In this document: piece by piece, positions 44,535 through 56,200 of the stretch
How positions within the stretch are numbered: the stretch's first letter is position 1
Layout: each line of letters begins with the position of its first letter
The notes under the pieces: model-generated
What the model saw: only the letters and a program-made list of their open reading frames with translations
Told to the model about the DNA's origin: nothing
Database searches by the model: none
Made by a program: the position numbers and the translations under genes
Source: Holothuria scabra
Taxonomy: Eukaryota > Echinodermata > Holothuroidea > Aspidochirotida > Holothuriidae
Reading direction: 5' to 3'
NCBI GenBank assembly: GCA_037179385.1
Contig: CM074185.1
Span: forward strand, 48,363,000 to 48,426,999
Length of the DNA stretch: 64,000 bases

Positions 44535-47103
44535 CTATAGGCCTAGGTCCAGCCTAGGCTAGTGAGTGTATCTTGAGTTGGTCAGTGCCTTGAACCACTC
44601 ACTGCATTCAAACATAGCACGGACACATTGTACAACACACATAAATGCGCCCAAGAAGTCTGGAAGTGGTTACAATACAAGTCCTTCAAATGTTTCATAG
44701 TTTTTCATTCAACAATTGCAGAATTAAATAAATGGGAGATGACTTTTTGTTTAGGGTGGTGGCAGTTAGCAACAGGGTGGTCTGATATTAACAACAACAG
44801 GATGGTAATAAGCAACAAAATCTGACATATTTGATCACTCTTTTTTTGCACTCACCCAGTCGAATCGAAATTCCATATTCATCCTAGATGTGAACAATAT
44901 ATCTGGTCAAATACTGTCACAGAAATTATTGGCTTAAATGGTGATAGACATGTAAATTTAGGTATAAGTCAATATCCTGCCAGCTGGGAAGTAAGTTTTA
45001 GTTCAAGTTTTCATGGTGTACACTCTGCACCAACCCTATGTGGTGGTCCATCAATAGAGCAATTCTTTTGGCTATAGGGCCCAGTCTGGCCTAATTTAAA
45101 AAAAAAATATCAACCTTGTAGGTAGAACCTTTGGTAAATTGCTATCCTGCCTGGGGGCTAAAGCACTATATGTGACACATTTTTAAACATGCATGATAGC
45201 CTACAAAGTTAACAGACCAAGGCCAAGAGGGGTCCCTGTGCACCTGTTGCACCTGGCCTGGATCCTACACAGATTACAATGTAATAAATCATTGCAAAAG
45301 GTTGCAGATGGTAGGCTTACAACACTTTACAGTACCTGAAAGCCAAGGAGGATGACCTACATATTTAGGTGCATGAATTTCAAGTCAAGCACAGAAAAGA
45401 CATGGATTATCAAAGAAAAACTGATGTGACTCATTATTCATGTTGCCCAAATTAAAACTCTAATGGAGTGAACAAAAAAATTAGTCTTGTGGCTTCTAGA
45501 CTAGATAAATGGCCAACTTTGGATATATATTTACAGATGTATAAGACAAGCCAGTGCCCATTTTTTTTCTTCTTTTTTGAGAAAAAAAAAAAAAAAAACT
45601 GTTTCGGTACTGATAGAAACTTAATTTGTACTTCACTATTACTTTTTCAGACAGGAGAATAACAATAATGTGTTGGTAAGTCAAAAGTTAAATTACAGTG
45701 TTTCATTGAAAGAAATGTAAGGTGCATCTTGTTTCTTCACTGTTTACATCATATAGGCATTGTAGTGAGGGGAAATGAAGAATTTTGCACATGTCACTGC
45801 TTCTCTTTGTTCTCTGCCATGCATGGCATTGTGATGTTCCTTCTTGTACTGTAGATCTGTTACTGTAGTATAATCTGTGGTTTTGATCATAGTGGTGTAG
45901 TGTATGATACAAACTGGCTGATACCCTGCTACTGAAAAAAATCATCAGCTTTTAAAGTGCACTATTCATTGATCATTCTCTACTGCTCATGCCTGTAACT
46001 TTTTAAAGTTGCTTACAGTAGTGTGTATGTATACCCATCAACCCAAGTGTGTGGGAAGCATGCGGTAGCCTAAGTTTCAAAGGCTTGGAAGTGTTGTGTC
46101 AAAGTTTTGATTTCATTCTGTGGAGAGTTTTTTTTTCATTAGCTTTCCCTACAGGCTTAAATGGTGTCATTCTCTATGTGATCCTTGAAAGCTATCATGA
46201 GTTTGTGTATAAAATCTTTGGAACAGTGGCTTTTGTCCTTACTTTTGTTACAAATGTGGATCAGTTGTAAAGGCAGCCAAAGATACAGTACATTTAAAAA
46301 TGAAAATATCATCATGTAATTTTTAGACTCAAACTTTATCTTTGTGAAGATGCTCAGAATGCTCATGGTAGAATCAAGAATAGCCTTGGAATCTTAGGGA
46401 GCTGTATGTTTAAAAATCATGCCATACAACATTCAAAAGATTTGAAATGACATCAAATCATTACATACAGTATAAAAGTGTTTTGTAAATTTGTGATGTG
46501 TGCTGTGAGTTGAACAGTACTCTTTACAAATATGCATGTGAGTAAGACTACAGTGCCACATGATAAAAAGTCACATCTGCTATAGTTTTTGAAAGTTTCA
46601 TCCAACCAGAGTTAAGAGTTGGTGAAAACACTCTTATTGATAACCAGTACGTCCACCAACAGTTCATGTATGTATACTATACAGTGGCCTTCAAAGGTAC
46701 AGCATGCTACCAATGGTGAAATTAACAGGGTGCCAGGCACTGTCTGGCATCCATTTGCTGCTATGCAGGGTCAGTTAGAACCAGGAAAAGTTACTAGGAA
46801 TTCAATTTTTACTAAAAAGTAGGCCCTGTGGTTTGCCATTCTTGAACAAGAAATGCATACAAAGTTGAAAATTTCTCAGCGTCTCCTGTTCAACCCAGAG
46901 TGTCCTTCCTCAGTTTAAATCAAAAGCAAGGAAAGGAGGAGACGTCTTGTGGTAAAAGTGGTCCTGGTACTGTACACAGTGGACATTGATTTCACCCATG
47001 GAGGCCACATAAGCTGATCAGTGGTTTATTGGATGGTGCTGTGCATGAGGTAGTGTGTTTAGTAGAATTCTTTTTCACTTCATGGAGTAGGGAAAACAAG
47101 CCA
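44535..47103. other. non-coding, no gene seen
   Basis: About 2.6 kb without recognisable exons. A T-run and A-run pair forms a weak hairpin at 45561-45598. Confidence 0.45.
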
Positions 47104-47190
47104 GTGAACCACAACTGGAAAAAAGCCTTGGTCTGCTCGACCTGAACCAGTAGGTTGGAAACTCTGCCGTAAAACTCCATCTAATTAACT
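47104..47190 (+). repeat. SINE-like repeat, copy 1
   Basis: Core words: CACAACTGGAAAAAAG, CTCGACCTGAACCAGTAGGT, GGAAACTCTGCCGTAAAACT. The same ordered words occur at 61237-61330 (+) and 62562-62650 (-). Confidence 0.7.
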
Positions 47191-48300
47191 TCACTTCACT
47201 TCATGGCACCTATTTTCAGTTCACATTTCCATTCGCTGTATGAGAGGAATCAGTACAATGTCATGACACCTCCCTTTACTAAAAAAGGAGGAAAAAAAAT
47301 ACCAGTGTGCATGAAGCTTGGACTGGTGGTTGGTAGTGTACTGCACGGTTACGGTTATACCATACACCCACTGTTTTGTAAAATTATACTACTGGTATTT
47401 GTGATCATTAAGAACTTGATATTGGTGTGGACCTTTCATACACTGCACACTTAAGAGTTCACTACCCTTTGTGCTTGCAGGAATTTACAATCTCATTGCT
47501 GGTCTTGTGAGTATTGTGAGGTATTGTAGTGTACAGTATGCTACTGTAGCCTTAAAACGGTGTACTGTATTTGTGTGCATGATGTTCTGTAATGGTTACT
47601 GGTTTGAACTACCTGTACTGTATGTGCTCCTTTTTAAGTGCTGTAAGTTTATTTCCTACATTATCTAACTACTGGACAAAGAAGTGTTCTATTCTTTAGT
47701 GTACACTGTTTGCATGGCTTCACTGAAGTTTGGACTTGGAAATTCTGGTTCATGACCAAAACTTTCCCAGATTTGGATTCTACCAGAGACGATAGGGCCT
47801 ACCACCCATTATAGGGAAGATTCATTGAATGCAGCTAAACTCAAGGGCTTACTGGCTCATCCAGGTTAAGGTTGTAATATAGCAATTCTGCAGTAACTCA
47901 CTAGTTTTGCGTCTCATGCTTTTCATGGACTATCCAAATTGTGGTACAATGAAGTTAATGAACAAAGATTGTGCCAATGATGTGCATTTTTACTTAGACC
48001 TACATACAGTACAATGTACAGCAGTACAGCAAGTTACTTAAAATGATTTGTGTTTACTGGTATGAGAGCAGAGCTAATTTTCTTACTGGTATGGGAGCAG
48101 AGCTGATTCTTGTACTGTGTTGATTTTGTACATAGTTCAGTGGCAGTGTCAGGGTTTCAAAAGGAAGGGGGAGGGGCAGCAAGGGGGAATTAAGGGCAGG
48201 GAAAAGTATTTAAGGGCAAAAATTGCGAGCACAGTTTCAAAAGGAATGTGTAGTGTGAACTCTTGCTGGTCGCAGGACATATTTTTGGTTTCGATGAAAA
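47191..48300. other. non-coding, no gene seen
   Basis: TACTGTA/TACAGTA words are frequent (47520-47630, 48005-48030). No supported feature. Confidence 0.45.
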
Positions 48301-48325
48301 GAGAAACCTATGCATTCATGATGGC

Positions 48326-48380
48326 GTGCGTGTGTATGTATGTGTGTGTGTGCGCGTGTGTGTATGTGTGTGTGTGTACT
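48326..48380 (+). repeat. (TG)n microsatellite
   Basis: An interrupted TG-rich tract with TATG and CGCG variants. A second tract is at 48560-48598. Confidence 0.9.
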
Positions 48381-48559
48381 TGTTTCGTATTCAAACAGAG
48401 GACCTGAACAATGGATTTTAGGTCCTCTGTTGGAAATTGAATAGATTTCTGGGGTCCTCTCCTGTGTGAACAATAGAGAGTCTATTGTTAAGGTTAGGGT
48501 TAAGGAAGCAGGAACAAAGGAAAACACAATGGGGTCCTCAGGTCGTGTGGAAAAAAAAC

Positions 48560-48598
48560 CTGTGTGTGCGTGTGTGTGTGTATGTGTGTGTGTTTGTG
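48560..48598 (+). repeat. (TG)n microsatellite, second tract
   Basis: TGTGTGTGCGTGTGTGTGTG type repeat just before the 145-bp array. Confidence 0.9.
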
Positions 48599-48604
48599 AC
48601 ACTT

Positions 48605-50330
48605 TGCTTGTTTACATGATATCTTGAGAAGGGAAAATCTGACAATTCTCAAACTTGGTACACAGATACCCCATACTGAGAGGGAGAACCCTATTGATTG
48701 TGGTGGAGGTCAAAGGTCATCTGGGGACACAGGGAGTCAAACCCCAAAATCCTTGTTTACACGATATCTCAAGATAGGAAACTTGGAGTAATTTCAAACT
48801 TGATGTGTTGATGTGTTATGCTGTAAGGAAGAACCCTATTGATTTTGGTGGAGGTCAAAGGTCATCTGGGGTCACAGGGGGTCAAACCCCGAAATCTTTG
48901 TTTACACGATATCTCAAGATAGAAAACTTGGATTTATTTCAAACTTGATGTGTTGATGCTTTATGATGTAAGGAAGAACCCTATTGATTTTGGTGAAGGT
49001 CAAAGGTCATTTGGGGTCACATGGGGTCACATGGGGTCAAAACCCCAAATCCTTGTTTACACGATATCTCAAGATAGAAAACTTAGATTAATTTCAAACT
49101 TGATGTGTTGATGCTTTATGATGTAAGGAAGAACCCTATTGATTTTGGTGGAGGTCAAAGGTCATCTGGGGTCACATGGGGTCAAACCCCAAAATCCTTG
49201 TTTACACGATATCTCAAGATACGAAACTTGGAATAATTTCAAACTTGACATGTTGATGTGTTATGATGCAAGGAAGAACCCTATAAATTTTGTTGGCGGT
49301 CAGAGGTCATTTGGGGTCACATGGGGTCAAACCCCGAAATCCTTGTTTGCACAATATCTCATGGCAGGAAACCTGGATCCCTTTCAAACTTGATATGTTG
49401 ATGCATTATGAGGTGAGGAAGAACCCTATCTATTTTGGTGGAGGTGAGAGGTCATTTGGGGTCACATGGGGTGAAACCCCAAAATCCAATTTACACGATA
49501 TCTCAAGATACAAAACTTGGAATAATTTCAAACTTGACATGTTGATGTGTTTTGATGCAAGGAAGAACCCCTTTAAATTTTGTTGGCGGTGAGAGGTCAT
49601 TTGGGGTCACATGGGGTCAAACCCCGAAATCCTTGTTTGCAGAACATCTCATGGCAGGAAACATGGATTCATTTCTAACTTGATATGTTGATGTGTTATG
49701 AGGTGAGGAAGAACCCTATCTGTTTTGGTGAAGGTCAAAGGTCATTTGGGGTCACATTTTGTCAAACCCCGAAATCCTTGTTTACACGATATCTCAAAGT
49801 AGGAAATTTGGATTGATATCAAACTTGATATGTTGATGTATTATGATGTAAGGGAGAACCCTTTTGTTTTTGGTGGAGGTCAAAGGTCATCTGAGATCAC
49901 AAGGAGTCAAAGTCTGAAAATCTCCTTAATGTGATATCTCAAGTATGGAAAGTTGGATAAAGTTCATATTTGTTATGTGGATGTGTTATGGTTAGGAGAT
50001 GGTCCCCATTTCTTTTAGTGGAGGTCAAAAGTCATCTGGAGTCACCGATGGTCAAAGTCTGAAAACCTTGTTAACGTGATATCATATGTTTAGGAAGCTT
50101 GGATACATTTCCTATTTGGGAAAGTGGATGCATTATGGTCAGGAGATGGTTCCTCTTGTTTTGGGCAGAGATGAAAGGTCATCTGGGGTCTCCAGGGGTA
50201 AAAGTTGTAAACCCTTTTAAATGTTATTTTTCAAGATAGCTGCCTGTTTGTCTGCCTGTCTGTATGTTGGTCTGTCTATCTATCTATGTATGTCCTTTAT
50301 GGAGGTCAAAGGTCATCTGAAATAACAAAA
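48605..50330 (+). repeat. 145-bp tandem array, 12 units, each with nuclear-receptor half-sites
   Basis: Direct repeats of AGGTCAAAGGTCA or variants begin at 48707, 48852, 48997, 49152, 49297, 49442, 49587, 49732, 49877, 50022, 50169 and 50303. Spacing is 145 bp for eight of eleven steps (one is 155, owing to a 10-bp extra copy of ACATGGGGTC). Units also share TTTACACGATATCTCAAGAT, TTTCAAACTTGATGTGTTGA and GGAAGAACCCTAT. Divergence increases toward the right end. Open frames through it are by-products of repetition. Confidence 0.97.
48707..48719 (+). promoter_or_regulatory. consensus DR1 nuclear-receptor site (first of the array)
   Basis: AGGTCA A AGGTCA is the textbook DR1 element bound by HNF4, RXR/PPAR and COUP-TF type receptors. 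Exact copies recur at 48852, 48997, 49152, 49732, 49877 and 50303. In most units the DR1 is followed after 4 bp by GGGTCA and, in units with CATG, after 4 more by another GGGTCA (two DR4-spaced sites). Binding in vivo is unknown. Confidence 0.6.
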
Positions 50331-50339
50331 TTATTTTTT

Positions 50340-52443
50340 GAACATGCTAGTATAACATTTGAGTGAGAAGATTAACGGTGCATGATGGCATTATTTGAAA
50401 TGAAAAATTTAGGTATCATCGAAACCTCAATGCATTTTTGCATTCTGGTTTTCTTGGCTTTTTAGTGACGCTTATTGGGTAGAGGACCAGCACTAGAAAA
50501 TGAGAAGTCCTGATTGCACATCCCGGTTGAGTCAACTTTGCTCTAAATCGGCTCAGAAATTTGAGCTTGACCTTTTTCATTGTCACTCTGCTGTATCAGA
50601 ATAAATGTTTTAAGTTACTGTAAATGAAAAGCATACATTGGCAGACTTTACAGTAACCCTCTTGTGGAATTTCAGAATAGTAAGCCTACTGCTCTGACCA
50701 TACTCAAGTGTACCACCTTATGATTTTGTGGTACAATATTTAATTATCACTGTTCTTCATGTGTTAAATTTATACTGTACCAACTTTAATCCTGCAGAAC
50801 TTCAACACATGATCATCTACTATGCCATTGCCTGCACAAATGCATACTCATTTGCATAATTTACATTGAATAATTTTTGTTCAAATCCATAGCATTCAGT
50901 ATTTGCTGTAGAACTTTCAACTTGTGCATAGTACTGTACAGCACATCAGAAAGAGACAGACATGAACAGCAAGTTCCCTTGCATACAGTTGTTTATTGTA
51001 TCAACTGAGTATTGCCATGCATGTACAAGTTTGAAAGGATGGTTTGTAACCAAGTAAGACTGTTTGACGACATTGAAATACTGTAGTGTTCATATCGAGT
51101 GTTTAATAATTTTGAGTCATTAGTGTACTTGTTTAACTTCATGAATATTTCTAAATTGGTGAAAAAGCACACAGACTTTATCACTGTATGTTAGTTCACT
51201 TTCCACTGTAAACTTTTATCAGATTTTATGTTTGTCTTGTGAATTTCAACAAGGGTGTGGTACCCTAGCTGTGCTGTAATTTAGTTCCTAATTTTTTATT
51301 TGCCTGTACTGTGGCCCACAGTAATAACAGGATTACTGTACTGTTACTGCAATATCATGTTACTGTACACAGCTGTCGTTGAACAAATAGATTCTGAACT
51401 GTTTGTTTTGTCAGTGTACAACCCATAGCTGAGATTAATACAAAAGTCATAGTTTTAGATAAAATTTTCAGGTTGTGTTACAGGTGAGTGGTAGAATTTT
51501 GATTAATTGCAATCAATGTGTAACACACCAGTGTGAAATGGGTATGCTTGCATAGCATACAGTACAGCAGTCAGTACTGCTCATATTTACGACAGGAAAA
51601 TATAAAAAATTCAAAATTGAAAGTTGCATTATTTTGAAAATCAAACAGGTTCAAAATATTTTTCTTTTTTCATCTAATCCATCTACAGTAATTCATCAAG
51701 GAAATTAAAACAAAGAATTTTTATTTTTTCATATTTGCTGATACTAAAGGAGAAATGGCTCAATTTGTAATTTTTACACTTTTGAAACCAGGTACTGTCT
51801 AGTGTGTTATATATTTAATATGTTTTTATGTGTAGGAACTCAGAGTCATTTTATTTGGTACAGTTTGAATTAAACTTTCTTATGTTGTCTAAAGTAATTA
51901 ATTTGTATTGATATAATAAGTTTGTGTGCAATATTAAAAAAATTCCAGGGAGGCCAAGAACTTTAAGTGCAATGTATGGTGAGGCTTGAGACATTTTTTG
52001 CAATAGATATAGTACAATTGCCATTGGTGACTTAAAATTAGAATGGAAATATTACAAAAATGGTATATATTCATCAGTTTTCGTGCTACTGTACATGGGA
52101 GACCAAAAACTGAATAAGTCTTCTCTTTTATACCATACCGTGAAGTTTCTACAGAGCTCATTAGTTCCTGAGTATACTCAAATTTTACTTGGTTATCAAA
52201 ATGTTGAGACAGGTCTGCCATTGGTGTAAATGTCAACATTTTACCTCTACCAGAACCAAAGTCCATCAGAAGCTTTTCAATTTTTTCATATGCTGCTCTA
52301 GCTCAATTATGTTGTCTGTCATCATGTCTTTTTGTAGTATTGTGGAACAAACTCATTTGCCTTGCGCTTATTTAATGACACTTTTAGGTTAGGAATGGCA
52401 ATTCACATGAATTGAAAATGTTGTGTACCCGAAAAGACTGGTA
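50340..52443. other. upstream region of the sec16-like gene
   Basis: It should contain 5' UTR exon(s) and the promoter, because exon 53175 starts at an acceptor. No splice donor or core promoter could be chosen. TACTGTAC words are common (51310-51370, 51548-51575). Confidence 0.4.
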
Positions 52444-52445
52444 TA

Positions 52446-52908
52446 CCGTATTTACTCTATTAAACGCCCCCTCTCTAATAAACGCCCCCCAACTTTTTCG
52501 TCACATTGCATAAAGTGAAATTGTTAATTCCAAAGACAATATGGTAAAAGTAAAATGAAATAGTCCTACCTTGAAGCCACGAAATCTAAAGTCTCATATC
52601 CTGAAGTGAAAGGCATGTTTCTGCAACTAATTTCTGTTGATATCCATAACGCTATCACATACCGCGAACCTGTACTGCTTCGTTTGCGATTCGAAAGTGG
52701 TACTGTACATACCGTAGGTATACAAATATTCGCTAGCCTATCCGAACAGCCTAATATGAAAATCCAAATTAATAAAACGTCTGCGAAAGCTCCTGTAACT
52801 TGCTGCTGATATTAAGGTAAGATTCCTTGCCTGTAAATTTAACTCCCCCTTAACGCCCCCCTTAACGAAAATTTCACGCCCCCGGGGCGTTTAATAGAGT
52901 AAATACGG
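52446..52908. mobile_element. TA-flanked MITE (463 bp), mariner-type
   Basis: Perfect inverted ends CCGTATTTACTCTATTAAAC, extended by GCCCC, flanked by TA on both sides (52444-52445 and 52909-52910). AACGCCCCC words repeat inside both ends. No transposase. TIR start and TA duplication suggest a Tc1/mariner-mobilised family. Confidence 0.88.
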
Positions 52909-52910
52909 TA

Positions 52911-53174
52911 AGTTCTTTAATTTTGATGAGAATATAGGCTGTGTTTTTGATCTTCAGGTACAGAAATACACAGTAGTACACATTTTCAGCTGATATGCTT
53001 GCAATGACTTTAAATGCAAAACCAAAAAATAGGATGGTGGTGTGGGCATGCGCTGTGAATCAGAACCATTATGGTTTGGACCCGAATCAATCATGTCTGT
53101 CACACATAAATGTAGGACATTAAGTGTCTTGACTGTTCCTCAACCATATTTTTTTTGGCCTTCTTTGTCTGCAG
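52911..53174 (+). other. 5' intron end upstream of the sec16-like start exon
   Basis: It ends in a long pyrimidine tract and ctgcag acceptor directly before the exon carrying the ATG. Confidence 0.6.
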
Positions 53175-53234
53175 ACATGTCAGCAAATGAAAATGTCTCA
53201 CATCCAGGTTATGCTGCCCCGTTTTCCCACAAAG
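53175..53234 (+). CDS. sec16: sec16-like exon with initiator ATG
   Basis: The acceptor is a T-rich tract ending ctgcag. The ATG is at 53177, and the exon encodes MSANENVSHPGYAAPFSHK plus one base. The donor is gtattg. The leftover G plus GA from the next exon makes glycine 20, in frame with the large downstream exon. Confidence 0.75.
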
Positions 53235-56200
53235 GTATTGTATGCATTTGTTTAAAATCTATGCCTTGTAACTGGGGTTTTGAATGATTTGAATGAGGAA
53301 GTTTGGTTATTCACTATGTTGGTTGTGCACATGCCCAGTTCTTTGTTCAAATTGTTGCGGTAAACAAGCCAACCCCACACCTACAATGTCACATGTTTCA
53401 AAATTTGAGTTTACATGAAAATTTGGTGACATTCTTTCTTAATCCAACAATATCATAAGGAGGAATCATTAATATGGTTTTGTACAGTGGACTGTGTCTA
53501 AACTGCCTTTTCCTGGTAAAAAACAGTATGTGCCAGTAGTGCAGAGTCCCTATTTCTCTTTGGGTTGGTAATAAATTCAGATTTATGCTTAGTGGTGTAT
53601 ACCCTTACCGCATGAAAACAAGAGAAGGCCATACACTATGTGCTGGGCTGGGTTTGTGTATTGTACACTGTGCCCCACAATTCCCTGCTCCAATGAATTA
53701 TGGAACTAGCTTATTGGCTGATCCTTTTTTTAAAGGCCTGCTTCTTTCCTTTTTGCACCAATAGGAAGAAGTTATTTCTGTCAACTGTGAAACCTCTTTA
53801 TGGTTCTGGTTGGGTCACTTGGGGAATGAATTCTGAGCTGCTGTATTGTTAGATTTGTACCACCTTTGCTCAACATGTCTCTTTCTCTTTTAGGATTTCA
53901 AGAAGGAAATGGTGCAGAGTTCTTTCAATCCTTCCAACAGCAACAGGTACCTTATTCTCAACCTCAAGCAACACCGGCTCCCACACAGTCACCATCCATG
54001 AATCCTGCCTTTCAGCCCCAAGGACCACCAGTATTTTACAATCCAATGGACTACCAGAAAGCAGCAGGAAATACTCTCCCTACATCTACCCATCAAAGTA
54101 CGCCCTGGCAACAGGAGCAACCACCATTGAACGGAATGGATAATGACAGATATACAAATCAAAGTTGGAATCAGCAAGGTGTTTACTCAAACCACTACCC
54201 AAATGAAAGCACCAACAATGGCGACCCACAGTTTGTAACAGATGGGAACCCCCATACTGCGGAACAGAATTGGCATGGACAAATCCCTAATTTGAATCCA
54301 CAGTATCCAGAGACCTGGAACTACAATAATCCACACGGACGATCTAATCAACCCAATTTTAATCAGAATTATCAAGCTAGCAATCCTTTAGAAGGGCAGC
54401 CAGGGGGACAGGCTGCACCCCATCAGTTTGGAGGTGTTAATCCTGAATTAGATAATGAATCAGTATCTAGTGGTGGGGGTTTTTCGGGGTTCTTTAATGA
54501 CAGGGATGAGGATGATGTTGACCTTGTTCACCCAAAAGGTAAAGAGGCAGGGCATGATGGTTCAAACACAATGAGTTTATCAGGTCCAGATATAATCCCT
54601 GCAGCATCACAAGACATGAATGCGGAGTACACCGAGCCATCATCCATTGGCTTACCTACAGTATCAGCAAGTGGCATTTCAGAACCTAAAGGTATTAGTG
54701 TGCCAGATTTAGGACAAAAACCACAGAGCCATGGGGATGTACCTCCATCCCAAGAGGAATCCTTTTTAGGAGGAAATGTTGGGCAGTCTAATGTGAGGAC
54801 AGATTTTGAACTGAATCCTGCATCACCTGAAATTCATCCAGGACAGGAACCAGGTGGGTTTCATTCAAATGTTGAGAGCTCTGAATCTGCCAAGCAGTAT
54901 ACACATCCCCCAACTTTTTCTGGTGACCATCATAAAAGTGCACCCAGTGTACCTCAGATTGGTGGTATTGGTAACAGTGGTCCTATTTTATCAGCAGTAG
55001 GTATGCCTGAAATAGTAGAACAGAGCAGTTTGGCAAAACCAGAACTGTTGCCCACAGAGGCTCATAACTCTGAGTGTAGGCCAAGAACTCATAGCAGTGA
55101 CTTAATTTCTGATATCCATGACACAGGTAAAGAAGCATTTTTTGATAAAAGTCCCTCAGAAGAAGATACAAGTAGGGTCCCTGCAGATGGCCAGGTACTG
55201 CCGTCATCTTCTGCAGGTGCCCCAGGTGGAAATGTGCCTATTGGCTTAGCTGCTATAAATGAAAACCTTGATCTTGGGAACTCGACCAGAGGAGGCGATA
55301 ATGCCAGTGGTGTCCCAGCCACCACAACAGAGGGTCATCCAGATTTGTCCACCAGTACAGCATCAACAGGTCACAATTCAAAACCTGACATAACTAACAT
55401 TAATGACTCTGAGCAGATGCCCAATTTACCACCCTCTGGACCATCCAGTCTGACAACAACATCACAATCTTCTTCTGATCTAGACACAAGTCATACCAGT
55501 GCCTTTCGTACTATTTCTGGCAGACACACCCCAAAGCTGGCACCAGCAGTTAACCCATCACCCCCTTTGTGGTCAACAAATGATGCACCTGTAGCAGGAA
55601 ATATTCTGCTAGCACCACCACTGGCACAGCCACCCATAATGCAAATGTTACACCCCTCTCCGGTAAAACTTCAGCCCAAATCCCAAGGGCCTATGGGTCA
55701 AACCTCAGGTATTGCACCCCTGAAGGCAACCCCTGATGCCCTAGGTCCAGGATCTCTTACAGATCAGGTGTCAAGCAGCTCTGCATCAAATATAAATACT
55801 GTTACCCAGCAGTTAGGGGTAATGCAAATAGACCCCAGCAATCAACCTAGTGTATCCCAAAATACCAGTACTGACAGCCAGCCACATCCACCAACCAGTC
55901 AACCAACCTTTGAGTTTGGAAAGGGTTATCAAATGCCACCACCAATTATATCATCAGCAGGATCAGCAGCTGAGATGCAGCAGACATCTTCACCGCAGGA
56001 ACAAAGAGAATCAACCTCCCAAGCCGTAACGGAACAATCACATCTGGTGTCAGGGCAGCCTACAAGTGTCACTCAAGCAGGGCCATATTCAGGGGCTCCA
56101 GAAGCTGGTCAGCAGCCACCAGTAAGTCAAGGCTACCCTCCAGGTGTCTACAGTAGTCCAGGTGGACCACCCCATCAGCAGGTATGTTATCCTTTAATCT

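Noticed and set aside
48237..48602. Minus-strand frame rich in Thr-His
   Set aside because: Translation of the TG microsatellites.
49139..49592. Overlapping open frames encoding GQRSFGVTWGQTPKS repeats
   Set aside because: They are translations of the 145-bp array, whose 145-bp period shifts frame every unit. No splice or start context.
53866..53893. ATG at 53866 as the start of the sec16-like protein
   Set aside because: It lies inside the intron, before a strong acceptor at 53893. The upstream exon at 53175 supplies an ATG in the correct phase.
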